A stretch of 64,000 bases of DNA from Humibacillus xanthopallidus (lineage in GTDB: Bacteria; Actinomycetota; Actinomycetes; Actinomycetales; Dermatophilaceae). A model generated the notes under the pieces. That model was not told the DNA's origin and did no database searches. It saw only the letters and a program-made list of their open reading frames with translations. Below, piece after piece: positions 26,905 through 35,310 of the stretch (position 1 is its first letter; the number at the start of each line of letters is the position of its first letter). Location: the NCBI RefSeq assembly GCF_006716675.1, contig NZ_VFPM01000002.1, positions 124,001-188,000 of the forward strand, in the 5' to 3' direction. A program made the translations under genes and the position numbers.

Positions 26905-27819
26905 ATGTCCGCTCCAACTCGACTTCTTTCCTTCCAGCCCGCGACGATGTCGACGGCGCAACTCGCCGCGGTGTCGTACCTGGCCCGGTACTCCGGTCGC
27001 ACCCACGCGCTGTACTCGTTCCAGCTGCGAGAGTGGTTCGCCTGGTGCGAGAGCAACGGGCTCGACCCGTTGCTGGGTGTCCAGCGAGCTCATGTCGAGC
27101 TCTACATCCGCAGCTTGGGTGACAGGGGGCTGATGGACTCCTCCGTCAACACGATGATGCACGCCGTCCGCGGCTACTTCCGCTTCGCGCACATCGACGG
27201 CCTCATCACCTCCGACCCGGCCGTCTACGCCCGGCTGCCGAAGATCCACCGCGACGAGACCCGCACCCAAGGACTGGACCGGCTCGAGCTGATCCGGTTC
27301 CTGCAGGTCGCCCAGACCATCACCGTCCACCACGGGGCGCTGGCCTACCTGCTCGGTATCAACGCCCTGCGCGCATCGGAAGCGGCGGCCGTGCGGATCG
27401 AGGACTACGCCGACACGATGCGCGGCCACCGCGTCCTGCACCTGGTCGGGAAGGGCAACAAGCCCGCCACCATGCCGGTCACCGTCCCCGTGCTTCGGGC
27501 CCTGGAAGCCTGCCGTGGCCAGCGCACGATGGGGCCGCTCGTGCTCCGGCCGGTCTCCGGCAAGCCCATCGACCGACGCGACGTCTACCGGATGGTCGCC
27601 CGGATCGCGAAGACCGCCGGCATCCCGCGGCACATCAGCCCACACTCGCTACGGCACGCCGCCATCACCAACGCCCTCGACGCCGGAGTCCCGCTCCGTG
27701 ACGCTCAGATCCTGGCCCGGCACGCCGACCCGAGAACCACCGAGCACTACCACCGCGCCCGAGGCAACCCCGACCGGCACGGCGTGCACTTCCTCACCGC
27801 CTACGTAGCCGGCGTCTGA
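26905..27819 (+). CDS. Tyrosine recombinase (second site-specific integrase)
   Basis: 304 residues from the ATG at 26905. The N-terminal SAM-like core-binding domain (SYLARYSGRTHALYSFQLRE, WFAWCESNGLDPL) is followed by the catalytic domain: Arg in INALRASEAAAV, Lys in LVGKGNKPATM, HSLRHAAITNALD (His-x-x-Arg), ARHADPRTTEHYHRA (His and Tyr). It lacks the arm-binding domain of the ICE integrase, so it is a different mobile unit. Its last residues (DRHGVHFLTAYVAGV) recur as a fragment at 29174-29212, showing that two related copies once existed here. Confidence 0.88.
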   Translation: MSAPTRLLSFQPATMSTAQLAAVSYLARYSGRTHALYSFQLREWFAWCESNGLDPLLGVQRAHVELYIRSLGDRGLMDSSVNTMMHAVRGYFRFAHIDGLITSDPAVYARLPKIHRDETRTQGLDRLELIRFLQVAQTITVHHGALAYLLGINALRASEAAAVRIEDYADTMRGHRVLHLVGKGNKPATMPVTVPVLRALEACRGQRTMGPLVLRPVSGKPIDRRDVYRMVARIAKTAGIPRHISPHSLRHAAITNALDAGVPLRDAQILARHADPRTTEHYHRARGNPDRHGVHFLTAYVAGV

Positions 27820-27848
27820 CTTCCGGGAGACCCCAACAGCGTCAACTC

Positions 27849-27906
27849 CGCCCAGATAGACGCGCCCGCCCCTCTGGCAGCCCGAGGACCAACAGAGCTA
27901 GAGCAG
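27849..27906 (+). repeat. Imperfect direct repeat, copy 2 (partner 20760-20817)
   Basis: Starts 29 bases after the tyrosine recombinase stop. May be the terminal sequence of the small element carrying that recombinase. Confidence 0.6.
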
Positions 27907-27911
27907 CGAAC

Positions 27912-28050
27912 CCGGCAAGATCTTGGTTGCGCGGGGCGGAATCGCGGAGCTCACATCGACCATCCTCACCGCAGACGACGTGCGCGACCTCGTTGGCGCC
28001 TGCTCAAGAGCAGCGGACGCCGGGTCGATCTGATTTGTTGGACGACAGCC
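27912..28050 (+). pseudogene. Fragment of a CpaF/TadA-like secretion ATPase
   Basis: The plus strand reads GKILVARGGIAELTSTILTA then DDVRDLVGA; after a frameshift LLKSSGRRVDL follows. This matches the N-terminal region of CpaF/VirB11-type ATPases (xDVRDLVERMLKxxGRRVDLSSPxVD). No Walker motifs remain. Such an ATPase often accompanies conjugation operons of this kind, so this may be a lost backbone gene. The rest of 27820-28214 shows nothing else. Confidence 0.5.
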
Positions 28051-28214
28051 GGCAGTGGCGGTACCCCCACAGGCACCCAAACGTCATCCAGACACACAGG
28101 GCAGGGCACCACCGCAAACGGCTCACCTAGCGCCTTAGCGACCCTCAGCCCGTCAGACGCAGCGCCCGACAGCGCTCAGCCATCAGCCCATCGGCGCTCG
28201 ACCCATTCCCGTTG

Positions 28215-29018
28215 TCAGTCGTCAAGAGGAGGGTTCACGGCGTAGGTAAAGAATCGCAGCCCATCCACTCCAGCCCCTTCCTTGACTAGATGGAATCTGC
28301 CAGTACTGCGCATGGCGATGTAGACGTGGGTTGATTCCCCCACATCGTCAAGACCGACTTCATATTGAAGGGAGACGTTTGTACCCCGCGCTTGCGGCAT
28401 CCAATCAGAAACTCTCGCAAATGGCGGGAAATCCGTGGTGGCCACCATCCATTCAATTTCCCTCCCGCGGCCATCCCACGCCTTGCAATCGAAGGTCAAG
28501 ATATCCCCGACGGCTAATCTATGCCGATTCTCTGGGACAATATCTGCCATGCAACCTGCTACGCCAAAGTGGTCCACAATGCTCTCAATCGTGGCATAGT
28601 GCTGCGCTGCGGGGCTCTTAGCCATTCTGTAGTCTGCAAGGGCCGATCTTATCATCCCGGAAATACCTTCGAGCAATGCTCTTTCATGGGCGTAGAGCGG
28701 ACGTGCATGGGCAACAGTATTTCGGACGTCGGCAACGAACTGAAGGAACGATAGGCTCTGTTCCACATTTGGGAACACCTCTGCGAACTTCTCTGGATTC
28801 GCACGCAGCATTTCGATCAGGGGCTTAGTGAAGGTGAAGTCCACAAGGTTGTCGCTAATGGATACGCCGGGCCGCGCGCGAGACTCGGAAGCACGGATGC
28901 TTTCCAGTTTCCCTCTCGGTGGGGCGCCGGGGGCATCGAGCCAATCTGGGCCGAGAACTTCCAACACCAATAACCTCAACGCTTGCTCCGCGCTTTCCAA
29001 AGCGGCCATGGGCTCCAT
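28215..29018 (-). CDS. HEPN-domain (Swt1-like) protein
   Basis: 267 residues. The N-terminal ~150 residues form a helical bundle with the HEPN ribonuclease motif R99-N-T-V-A-H104 (FVADVRNTVAHARPL). The C-terminal ~110 residues are beta-rich (FDCKAWDGRGREIEWMVATT, ESTHVYIAMRS) and may sense a ligand or partner. HEPN domains of this kind cut RNA in toxin-antitoxin and abortive-infection systems. No antitoxin-like neighbour is visible. G+C is lower than in the surrounding backbone, suggesting separate acquisition. Confidence 0.65.
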   Translation of the reverse strand: MEPMAALESAEQALRLLVLEVLGPDWLDAPGAPPRGKLESIRASESRARPGVSISDNLVDFTFTKPLIEMLRANPEKFAEVFPNVEQSLSFLQFVADVRNTVAHARPLYAHERALLEGISGMIRSALADYRMAKSPAAQHYATIESIVDHFGVAGCMADIVPENRHRLAVGDILTFDCKAWDGRGREIEWMVATTDFPPFARVSDWMPQARGTNVSLQYEVGLDDVGESTHVYIAMRSTGRFHLVKEGAGVDGLRFFTYAVNPPLDD

Positions 29019-29062
29019 GGGCGCATGGTAGTCGATCGCGGCCTGAAACTAGGCTCGGACCC

Positions 29063-29212
29063 ATGAGTCGACGGTCGATCACCACTCTGATCGACGACGT
29101 CGGCGGGTCCACCGCGACCGAAACGGTCACGTTCGGTCTCGACGGCAAGACCTACGAAATTGCAACCTTGACCGACACGGCGTCCACTTCCTCACCGCCT
29201 ACGTCGCTGGCG
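29063..29212 (+). pseudogene. Truncated Lsr2 joined to a tyrosine-recombinase tail
   Basis: The ATG at 29063 starts SRRSITTLIDDVGGSTATET then VTFGLDGKTYEI, the Lsr2 N-terminal dimerisation domain. After ~36 residues the Lsr2 similarity stops and the DNA instead matches the 3' end of the recombinase gene at 27777-27820 (frame-shifted; the shared bases cover ACTTCCTCACCGCCTACGT). The AT-hook-like DNA-binding half of Lsr2 is lost. A complete Lsr2 lies at 35311-35634. The remaining bases to 29434 show nothing further. Confidence 0.75.
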
Positions 29213-29434
29213 CCTGACTTGCGGGTGCTGGTCCGGGCCTGTCCCGGTGGATTAAGCGATGGCCCCGAGCCTCAGTGTCCTATCCAGGCCCGAGGCGTGA
29301 GCCAGTGGGCAAAACCTGCGGCTGCAATCGACTGGATACACCCGGCAGCGGTCGCTAGCCTCATTCCGAGGCCCCGGCCGAAGTTCCAACCTCCAGAGCG
29401 GTGAGCTGGGGGCGTGCCGCAACGAAGGAGCCAG

Positions 29435-29917
29435 ATGATCGACGACGCACGGGCGTACACCGAACTCATGGCCATCGTGCGCGAACGGCTACCCGCGCTG
29501 CATGATCAAATCGCCGACGAGGTTGCACGCGGGAAAGAGCTGCGTGGCACAGATATTGAGCGAACGGAGAGAGAGGGCCGAGATCGAATTCTTGGCGACG
29601 GGAATCTTGGCCGCATTGGTGAGGCGGATGTTTCTGTCTTCCCGTATAGCGACGAGGAGCGGCTCGACCTGCTCGTAGACGCTTTGACGACGTCAGCTCA
29701 GACGGCTCAGCGGTCTCTGGAAGCGCTAGGCGCGCTGATGACCGAGCTCTCCATTCCTTCTAGGCGAGTCAATTTCCGACGACCCGAGTCCGATGAGACC
29801 GCTGTGTTAGAAGTTCCCCTGGCTCCCGCAGACCCTGGCCACGGCGAGGACCTTGCGGCGCAGTTTGAAGTGATTCGGCGCTCTCTCCGAAAGGACCGGA
29901 ACGACCGTGAACACTGA
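29435..29917 (+). CDS. Unknown partner protein of a PD-(D/E)XK-like nuclease
   Basis: 160 residues; the ATG at 29435 has AAGGAG 5 bases upstream. The N-terminal half is helical (YTELMAIVRERLPALHDQIA) and acidic (DDARAY), followed by a short strand-rich region (RIGEADVSVFPYSDEERLDL), a helix and a charged tail. No family recognised. The 3' end overlaps the next gene by 11 bases, so the two proteins are probably made together; it may be an immunity, sensor or adaptor protein for the nuclease. Confidence 0.65.
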   Translation: MIDDARAYTELMAIVRERLPALHDQIADEVARGKELRGTDIERTEREGRDRILGDGNLGRIGEADVSVFPYSDEERLDLLVDALTTSAQTAQRSLEALGALMTELSIPSRRVNFRRPESDETAVLEVPLAPADPGHGEDLAAQFEVIRRSLRKDRNDREH

Positions 29918-30572
29918 CGAGTTGATTGCGCACGTAAGCGCACAAATTGGACGACTCGCGGATACGTATGAGCACGGAGCCTCCGCATCCGACCTTTACG
30001 AGGCAGCCCTGCTCGTTGTTGCCATAGCCAGTATGCGGGCCGCGGGAGCGACGTCGGTGCTGCTAACCAACGATGGGACGAGTGCCGCGAGCGAAATCTC
30101 TCTGAGGCGCTCGCCGGGCTACCTCTGGACGCCTGGTTTCACCTACGCCGTGGCTGCCTTCCCAGGGACAAGTAGAACATGTGAAGCACATCTGGGGGTG
30201 TTCGTCGTTGGCGAGTCTGGAGTGCCTCACGAGTGTGATGTTGCCGTGCTCGATGGGCGCGAAGCTGAGCGGAGCCGGCGAGGCAAAATCCACCCGCGGA
30301 AGAGTGGATTGATCGCTGCGATCGAAGCAAAGCACTATGCCGCGTCCCCGGGAATCGACATTGGCAGGGCGTTCATTGGGCTGGCATCCGAAATGGGCCA
30401 CGCAAGGTCCAGTCTTGCCTTTCCGGCGCAAGGCGCCACAACCTTGATGCGACTGTTGGCCCGTCGCTCAAGCGAGTGCTTTGACTCGGCGGTACCAGGC
30501 GACGCGGCGACCGAAAGGCTCGGTGCCCACATAGAGCAGACTGTGCGGAACTGGCGAGCGAGGATCCGGTAG
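29907..30572 (+). CDS. Putative PD-(D/E)XK-superfamily nuclease
   Basis: 221 residues from a GTG at 29907. The core has HECDVAVL (Glu109, Asp111) and, 29 residues on, GLIAAIEAKHY (Glu140-x-Lys142), the acid...ExK layout of restriction-endonuclease-like folds, with hydrophobic strands on both sides (LGVFVVGESG). The C-terminal ~60 residues are helical. It overlaps the preceding gene and is followed, on the opposite strand, by the GmrSD-type enzyme. No known restriction system has this exact pair as far as I can tell; the assignment rests on motif spacing only. Confidence 0.6.
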   Translation: MNTDELIAHVSAQIGRLADTYEHGASASDLYEAALLVVAIASMRAAGATSVLLTNDGTSAASEISLRRSPGYLWTPGFTYAVAAFPGTSRTCEAHLGVFVVGESGVPHECDVAVLDGREAERSRRGKIHPRKSGLIAAIEAKHYAASPGIDIGRAFIGLASEMGHARSSLAFPAQGATTLMRLLARRSSECFDSAVPGDAATERLGAHIEQTVRNWRARIR

Positions 30573-30661
30573 GCGAGCCTGGAAGGCCGCTTCAGCAACA
30601 CGGAAAGAGACCCGCGTCACATCGCCGCCTATCAGCGCACCCTTTGGTCGAACTGCCTGTG

Positions 30662-33199
30662 CTACTGACCCTGCGCTGCGTTCCTTATAGCGCTGATCGA
30701 ATAGCGGAGGCGTAGGGCCGAAGAGACGAACCAGTCGATCAACTCCTCCCGCTCATCCGTGTCTGTGATCTGGCCGCCAGATGGCCGGTAGTGCCGGATG
30801 CGGCATGACTTCTTGTCTTGCAAGGGCTCCCAAGTCAGGGGCCGGCCGAAGTGCTCCTCCAACTCGTCACGACGGGCCCTGAACCTCTCGAACTCCACCA
30901 AATTGGCCTGACTGTCTGCCGATCCGAAGTCGAGGTCGACGGAGGGTCCTGTGACCGTGAAGGCCAGGGAGTAGCGCGCGATGGACGAGCCGTACGGCAG
31001 TGTGATCCACGAACTGCCGCCCGGTGATGTCGCCTGCGTCCAGTCGGGGGCAGCCTTCTTGATGCGCGCGAGGACCTCTCGCCAGAAGGATTCGTACAAC
31101 CCCCTCCGGTCCACGTACGTCCCGAGGTACTTCTGCCGGGCGTCCATGAGCTTCCCGCCATCGGGTAGGCGCCAGAACGTCCACCCGTTCACGGCTCTGC
31201 CGAGGACTTCCTTGCCGGCTCCAGAGGGGGTGTCGTAGGTCTTGCCGTCCATCTCGAGGAGTCCGTCGCTGGTCACGGTTGCGGAGCGTCCTTCGTAGTT
31301 GCCTTCCCTTGCGGTGAGGATGGTCCCGACTGGAAGGTGACCGGTGGCGACGAGGTCGCGGAGCATCACCCAGCCCGCGGCTTCCTGCTCTGTGCGTTTG
31401 ATCGGATCGGGGTTGTGGCCTTCTGGTGCAGGCCAGGTCTCAGTAAATGCGGTTGTCATCGTCGCGGTTCTGTCGTCGATCCGCCCCTCATTCCAGTCCT
31501 CGGTCTTGCGGGGACCTCGGGTCATGAGCAGGGTGTCGCTGGCGTCCAGCGCCTGCCGCTTGCCCTTGGGGCCGTTCCAGGGGCCGTTCGATACCGCGGA
31601 GTTCAAAGATTGTGTCAGCAGGGTGAGGTTGCCCAGTCGGTGCACGTGGGCGTCGCGGTCGATCTGCTGTTGGAGCGTGTCGACGGGCCAGTGATCCTTC
31701 CATTTCTGCGGCAGGAGATGCTCGATCGTCATCGCCCCACGTTTGACCCGTGACCCGCTTGCAGAGGTAGCCTTCGTGTAGCCCCGGTGCCAGTCCTCGA
31801 CCGCCTCCAGATAGGCACGAAGCCGCCCCTTCGGCTGTGTGTAGATCGGAGCCGAAACCAGTTCCCGTGCCAGCTCTTCATCACCGGGCCAGTACGTGCC
31901 GGGCCGGTTGAGACGGACGAGGCTGTGGCGTACCGCCTCGGCGACGCCGTGCGGCTCGACGCCGCGGAGGTCATCGATGAGGCCGGCGACCACGCGGCTG
32001 TACTCAGAGGCGGGACGACGAAGCACCGAGCGGCGCATCAGCCAACTCTCCACGTCACGCAGCGCTGCGACAGCGACGTCCGGCGGCAGAGCTCGTTCGA
32101 CGTCGAACAGGCGCAGCAGTAATGGCTTGACCGCCTCGAGCTCAGCAGCCTCGGTCCGGTACAGGAAGAGCCCTACCGGGCCAAGGTCGCCCTCGGACTT
32201 GCCCGCCTCGTGCACCCACTCCTCGAACAGCGTTGCCTGTTGATGTATCGCAGCTAGCACCCCCGTCATGGGGCGTCCCGACTGTTCGTGCCAGGACTTG
32301 AAGCGCGTGAAAGTTGAGCGGGTGCTCACCTCCTCACCGGTCTGTGCGACAAGCCAGTGATTCAGGAACAAGGAGAGGCGTTCCAGGGAGTACCGCCCGA
32401 TCCGGACTTCCTTGGTCCAGAACGACTTCTCCAGCTCCTGCCAGTGCTCGCGGAACGCAGCATCGGCGCTGCCTCCTTCCCGGACGATCTGCTGAAACAC
32501 GTAGTTCTTCACCAGGTCCGCGGCGGTCAGCGGCGTCCCACGTGCGTTGAGCGTCTCGAAGATCTCCTGCGACGGCTCATGCTCAGCGAGTGCGATGACC
32601 ACAAGCTGCAGCCCTTGGCTCAGCGTCGCCACAAGCGCCCCAGCCCGTGCGGGTGCGACAGGAGAGCCGAGCCACTCGCGCACCTGCTCGGAAAAGTACT
32701 GGTGCGCCTGAACGATCCTCGACTGTGGAAGCCCGGAGTAGTCGATCGGAGGTTCCGCAGTCATCACAGCGACGAACCCGGCCCGGTCATCGTTCTCGTG
32801 CTGAAGCTTCAACACCCCAGACTCATCCAACCCGAACGCTGGCGGGTTGTGCGTCAGCATCGTCAGCTGCTGCGAGAACTGCGTGTGCTCGGCGGCCTCA
32901 AGCTCCGCCGCCGCAGCATCGATGAGGATCTGCAACGTTGTAAGTCGCTGTTGACCATCGATGAGGCTATGACTCGCGAGCGACCCCATCCCCGCCGAAC
33001 TTGACTGAGTCACAACCGCCCCGAGGAAATGCGGGCTCGAGACTCCCTCAAGCCGCCGCTCCGCGACGCGGCAGATGTCACGCCACAGCGGCTCCCACTG
33101 GACCTCCGCCGTCCACACGTACCGGCGCTGGAACACCGGGACCACCATGTGCTGGGGCATGGAAAAGATCTCCAGCGGGGTTCGGACATCAGTCTGCAT
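30662..33199 (-). CDS. GmrSD-type modification-dependent endonuclease (DUF262/DUF1524) with RAMA-like and DUF4268-like domains
   Basis: 845 residues from the ATG at 33199 (GGAG 9 bases upstream). Domains in order: DUF262 with VPVFQRRYVW and SLIDGQQRLTTLQIL (DGQQR near residue 81); helical middle with ETLNARGTPLTAADLVKNYV; DUF1524 HNH block MTIEHLLPQKW and HRLGNLTLLTQSLNS near 490; a RAMA-like domain (VGTILTAREGNYEGRSATV, then VLGRAVNGWTFWRLPDG) at about 610-690; and a C-terminal DUF4268-like domain. GmrSD enzymes use NTP hydrolysis to cut DNA with modified bases, often phage glucosylated hydroxymethylcytosine. The RAMA domain probably helps recognise DNA modification. Confidence 0.85.
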   Translation of the reverse strand: MQTDVRTPLEIFSMPQHMVVPVFQRRYVWTAEVQWEPLWRDICRVAERRLEGVSSPHFLGAVVTQSSSAGMGSLASHSLIDGQQRLTTLQILIDAAAAELEAAEHTQFSQQLTMLTHNPPAFGLDESGVLKLQHENDDRAGFVAVMTAEPPIDYSGLPQSRIVQAHQYFSEQVREWLGSPVAPARAGALVATLSQGLQLVVIALAEHEPSQEIFETLNARGTPLTAADLVKNYVFQQIVREGGSADAAFREHWQELEKSFWTKEVRIGRYSLERLSLFLNHWLVAQTGEEVSTRSTFTRFKSWHEQSGRPMTGVLAAIHQQATLFEEWVHEAGKSEGDLGPVGLFLYRTEAAELEAVKPLLLRLFDVERALPPDVAVAALRDVESWLMRRSVLRRPASEYSRVVAGLIDDLRGVEPHGVAEAVRHSLVRLNRPGTYWPGDEELARELVSAPIYTQPKGRLRAYLEAVEDWHRGYTKATSASGSRVKRGAMTIEHLLPQKWKDHWPVDTLQQQIDRDAHVHRLGNLTLLTQSLNSAVSNGPWNGPKGKRQALDASDTLLMTRGPRKTEDWNEGRIDDRTATMTTAFTETWPAPEGHNPDPIKRTEQEAAGWVMLRDLVATGHLPVGTILTAREGNYEGRSATVTSDGLLEMDGKTYDTPSGAGKEVLGRAVNGWTFWRLPDGGKLMDARQKYLGTYVDRRGLYESFWREVLARIKKAAPDWTQATSPGGSSWITLPYGSSIARYSLAFTVTGPSVDLDFGSADSQANLVEFERFRARRDELEEHFGRPLTWEPLQDKKSCRIRHYRPSGGQITDTDEREELIDWFVSSALRLRYSISAIRNAAQGQ

Positions 33200-33551
33200 A
33201 AAATGCGCTCCTCTCGGCGCGTCGACACTACAGACGCTGGAGACCCGCGGACGCTTATCGAGCACAAGGGTTTGACCCCTGGCGCCGCCCAAAGCCAGAC
33301 AAGGTCCGACGTCACGTTCTCGGTCGCATCGCTGTCTGCAGCAGACTGCTCGAAATCGGAGTGGACGCGCGCGCCCTCGAAGGCGCAACCACAGATGCCG
33401 GTAGGCATTGGATACCCCGAGCGGATCCTCGGCCGCCAGGGATCTGCTCACACCGCTGAGTCAAGCCACCCGGTGTGCCGTGGTTCTCTTGTCACGACGG
33501 CGCAGCCCCCGCACCTGCGGGTCCGGGACGGGGGTGAGGTACGTTCCCGCC
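33200..33551. other. Divergent promoter region
   Basis: 350 bases between the GmrSD-type gene (leftward) and the GTPase gene (rightward). No gene or repeat stands out; both promoters should lie here. Confidence 0.4.
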
Positions 33552-34742
33552 ATGCCGAAATACCCCAGGATCCGAGAGCAGCACATCGCCGTGTTCGGGG
33601 AAAGTGGCTCCGGGAAGACCGTGCTGGTGTCCTCCTTCTTCGGACCGACGCAGGAGGGTTCGTACTCGAACGACCTGTGGGACCTCGTCGCGGACGACAC
33701 GGGCCAGGGCAACCGGCTGTCCCAGAACTATCTCGGCATGAGAGATCGGGCGACAGCCCCGATGCCGACTCGGTTCGCGGCAACGACCTACTACTTCTCG
33801 GTCAAGCTCAAGGGTGGAGACAACCCCGCAGGGAAGAGGCGTCCGTTCGACGCTTTGCGGATCGCATGGCACGACTACCCCGGGGAATGGTTCGAAGAGT
33901 CTCCGAGTAGCGAGGAGGAGGCTCATCGACGTGTCGATACGTTCCGGTCCCTACTGAGGTCGGACGTGGCGCTCTTCCTGGTCGATGGGCAGAAGCTGCT
34001 GGACTACAAGGGGGAGGAGGAGCGGTACCTCAAGTCGCTTCTGACGAACTTCCGCCAAAGCCTGCTGCGACTCAGGGAAGACTTGCTAGCCGACGAAGAC
34101 CGCCTCGTCGAGTTCCCGCGCATCTGGGTGCTGGCACTCTCGAAGACCGATCTGTTCCCAGACTGGGACATCTACTCGTTCCGCGACCTCGTCATCGGCA
34201 AGGCCGCAGAGCACATCGAGGCCCTGCGCGCGACGCTCCAAGACCTAGTGGACACCCCTGAAGCCCTGTCCGTCGGCGAAGACCTCATGTTGCTCTCCTC
34301 CGCCAAGTTCGAACTATCCTCCAGCGCCCCCGAGCCGGTGGAGATCGATGTGACCCAGCGGGTCGGACTCGACCTCATCCTGCCCGTGGCCTCGATGCTC
34401 CCACTTGAGCGCCGAGTCCAGTGGAACGAGCGGATGGAGATCCCCAGAAAGGTACTGGAGACCCTGGCGGACGGCGCGGAGACCTTGGCCGTGGCCCTGA
34501 CAGCCGGTAAGTCGATCGGCGTCGACAAGCTAGTGGCCAGGATCCCGGTGGTTGGGCCTCTCGCAAGCAGGGCCGCGCTTCCCGCTCTGATTGCGAGCGC
34601 CAAGATGGGTGGAATGCAACTCAAGCAGATGAACGCTCAAGCGCGAGAGAACCACGACTACCTGACTGCCACGCTCACGCAGTTCAAGTTGGACCTCGAC
34701 CAAGGCGCTTTGGACAAGCTGCTCATCCGGAGCCCCAAGTGA
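33552..34742 (+). CDS. P-loop GTPase of unknown role
   Basis: 396 residues from the ATG at 33552. G1 loop GESGSGKT at residues 16-23; G3-like segment ALRIAWHDYPGEWF (DxxG); G4 LALSKTDLFPDW (SKxD). The G domain fills about 250 residues, then a C-terminal helical region with an amphipathic or weakly hydrophobic stretch (VARIPVVGPLASRAALPALI) that may touch the membrane. It overlaps a 121-residue gene by four bases. GTPases of this sort occur with partner proteins in bacterial conflict systems; here a defence role is only suggested by neighbours. Confidence 0.7.
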   Translation: MPKYPRIREQHIAVFGESGSGKTVLVSSFFGPTQEGSYSNDLWDLVADDTGQGNRLSQNYLGMRDRATAPMPTRFAATTYYFSVKLKGGDNPAGKRRPFDALRIAWHDYPGEWFEESPSSEEEAHRRVDTFRSLLRSDVALFLVDGQKLLDYKGEEERYLKSLLTNFRQSLLRLREDLLADEDRLVEFPRIWVLALSKTDLFPDWDIYSFRDLVIGKAAEHIEALRATLQDLVDTPEALSVGEDLMLLSSAKFELSSSAPEPVEIDVTQRVGLDLILPVASMLPLERRVQWNERMEIPRKVLETLADGAETLAVALTAGKSIGVDKLVARIPVVGPLASRAALPALIASAKMGGMQLKQMNAQARENHDYLTATLTQFKLDLDQGALDKLLIRSPK

Positions 34743-35104
34743 GCCCTGACCAGGATCCACCCGAGGGGCTCATCTGGGCCACCAGAGGGCGTTCTTGGGG
34801 ATTCCGGTTCCTCCTCGACGGGGGGCTATCCGACCCCCTCCTCGCCTACGAACGGGCCTTCGCGAACCTTGAGGACGAGCCAACGACCTGCCGCCGCACC
34901 GCCCACAAGGTCGCGCTGCGCTTTCCCGACCCATTGGGCCGCACAGATGCCGCAGGTCGCGTCATCCCACACGAATTCGTCGTTCTCGGGGATTTGGCCA
35001 AGGAGATTCAGTCAGTCGAAGACGGCCTACAACAGGTCTGGCCTCATGTCGCCGGGACCTATGCCCGGATCTGGTATTGCCTTGGATCCACCCGCCCTTG
35101 CTGA
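34739..35104 (+). CDS. Small partner protein of the GTPase
   Basis: 121 residues from a GTG that overlaps the GTPase stop (GTGA), so it is translationally coupled. The sequence GLIWATRGRSWGFRFLLDGG, then YERAFANLEDEPTTCRRTAH and HEFVVLGDLAKEIQSVEDGL looks like a compact alpha/beta domain. I recognise no family. The coupling implies a fixed complex or regulator with the GTPase. Confidence 0.65.
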   Translation: MSPDQDPPEGLIWATRGRSWGFRFLLDGGLSDPLLAYERAFANLEDEPTTCRRTAHKVALRFPDPLGRTDAAGRVIPHEFVVLGDLAKEIQSVEDGLQQVWPHVAGTYARIWYCLGSTRPC

Positions 35105-35310
35105 CCTCCGCTTCGACACCTAGGTCCAGGTAGAGGCTCTCGGCCTATCGGCTAGGACCGCTGCCCACGGCAAGAACAAAGACACCCCGAAACGCATTTG
35201 CGGCCTCACCACGTCGGACCGGGGCGACAGACTGCGTCACTTCGGCCGCAAGTTAACCTCCTTCGGGGAGGTGGCACTCCACCGAGCCGATACGCCCCTA
35301 CGATCGCCTC

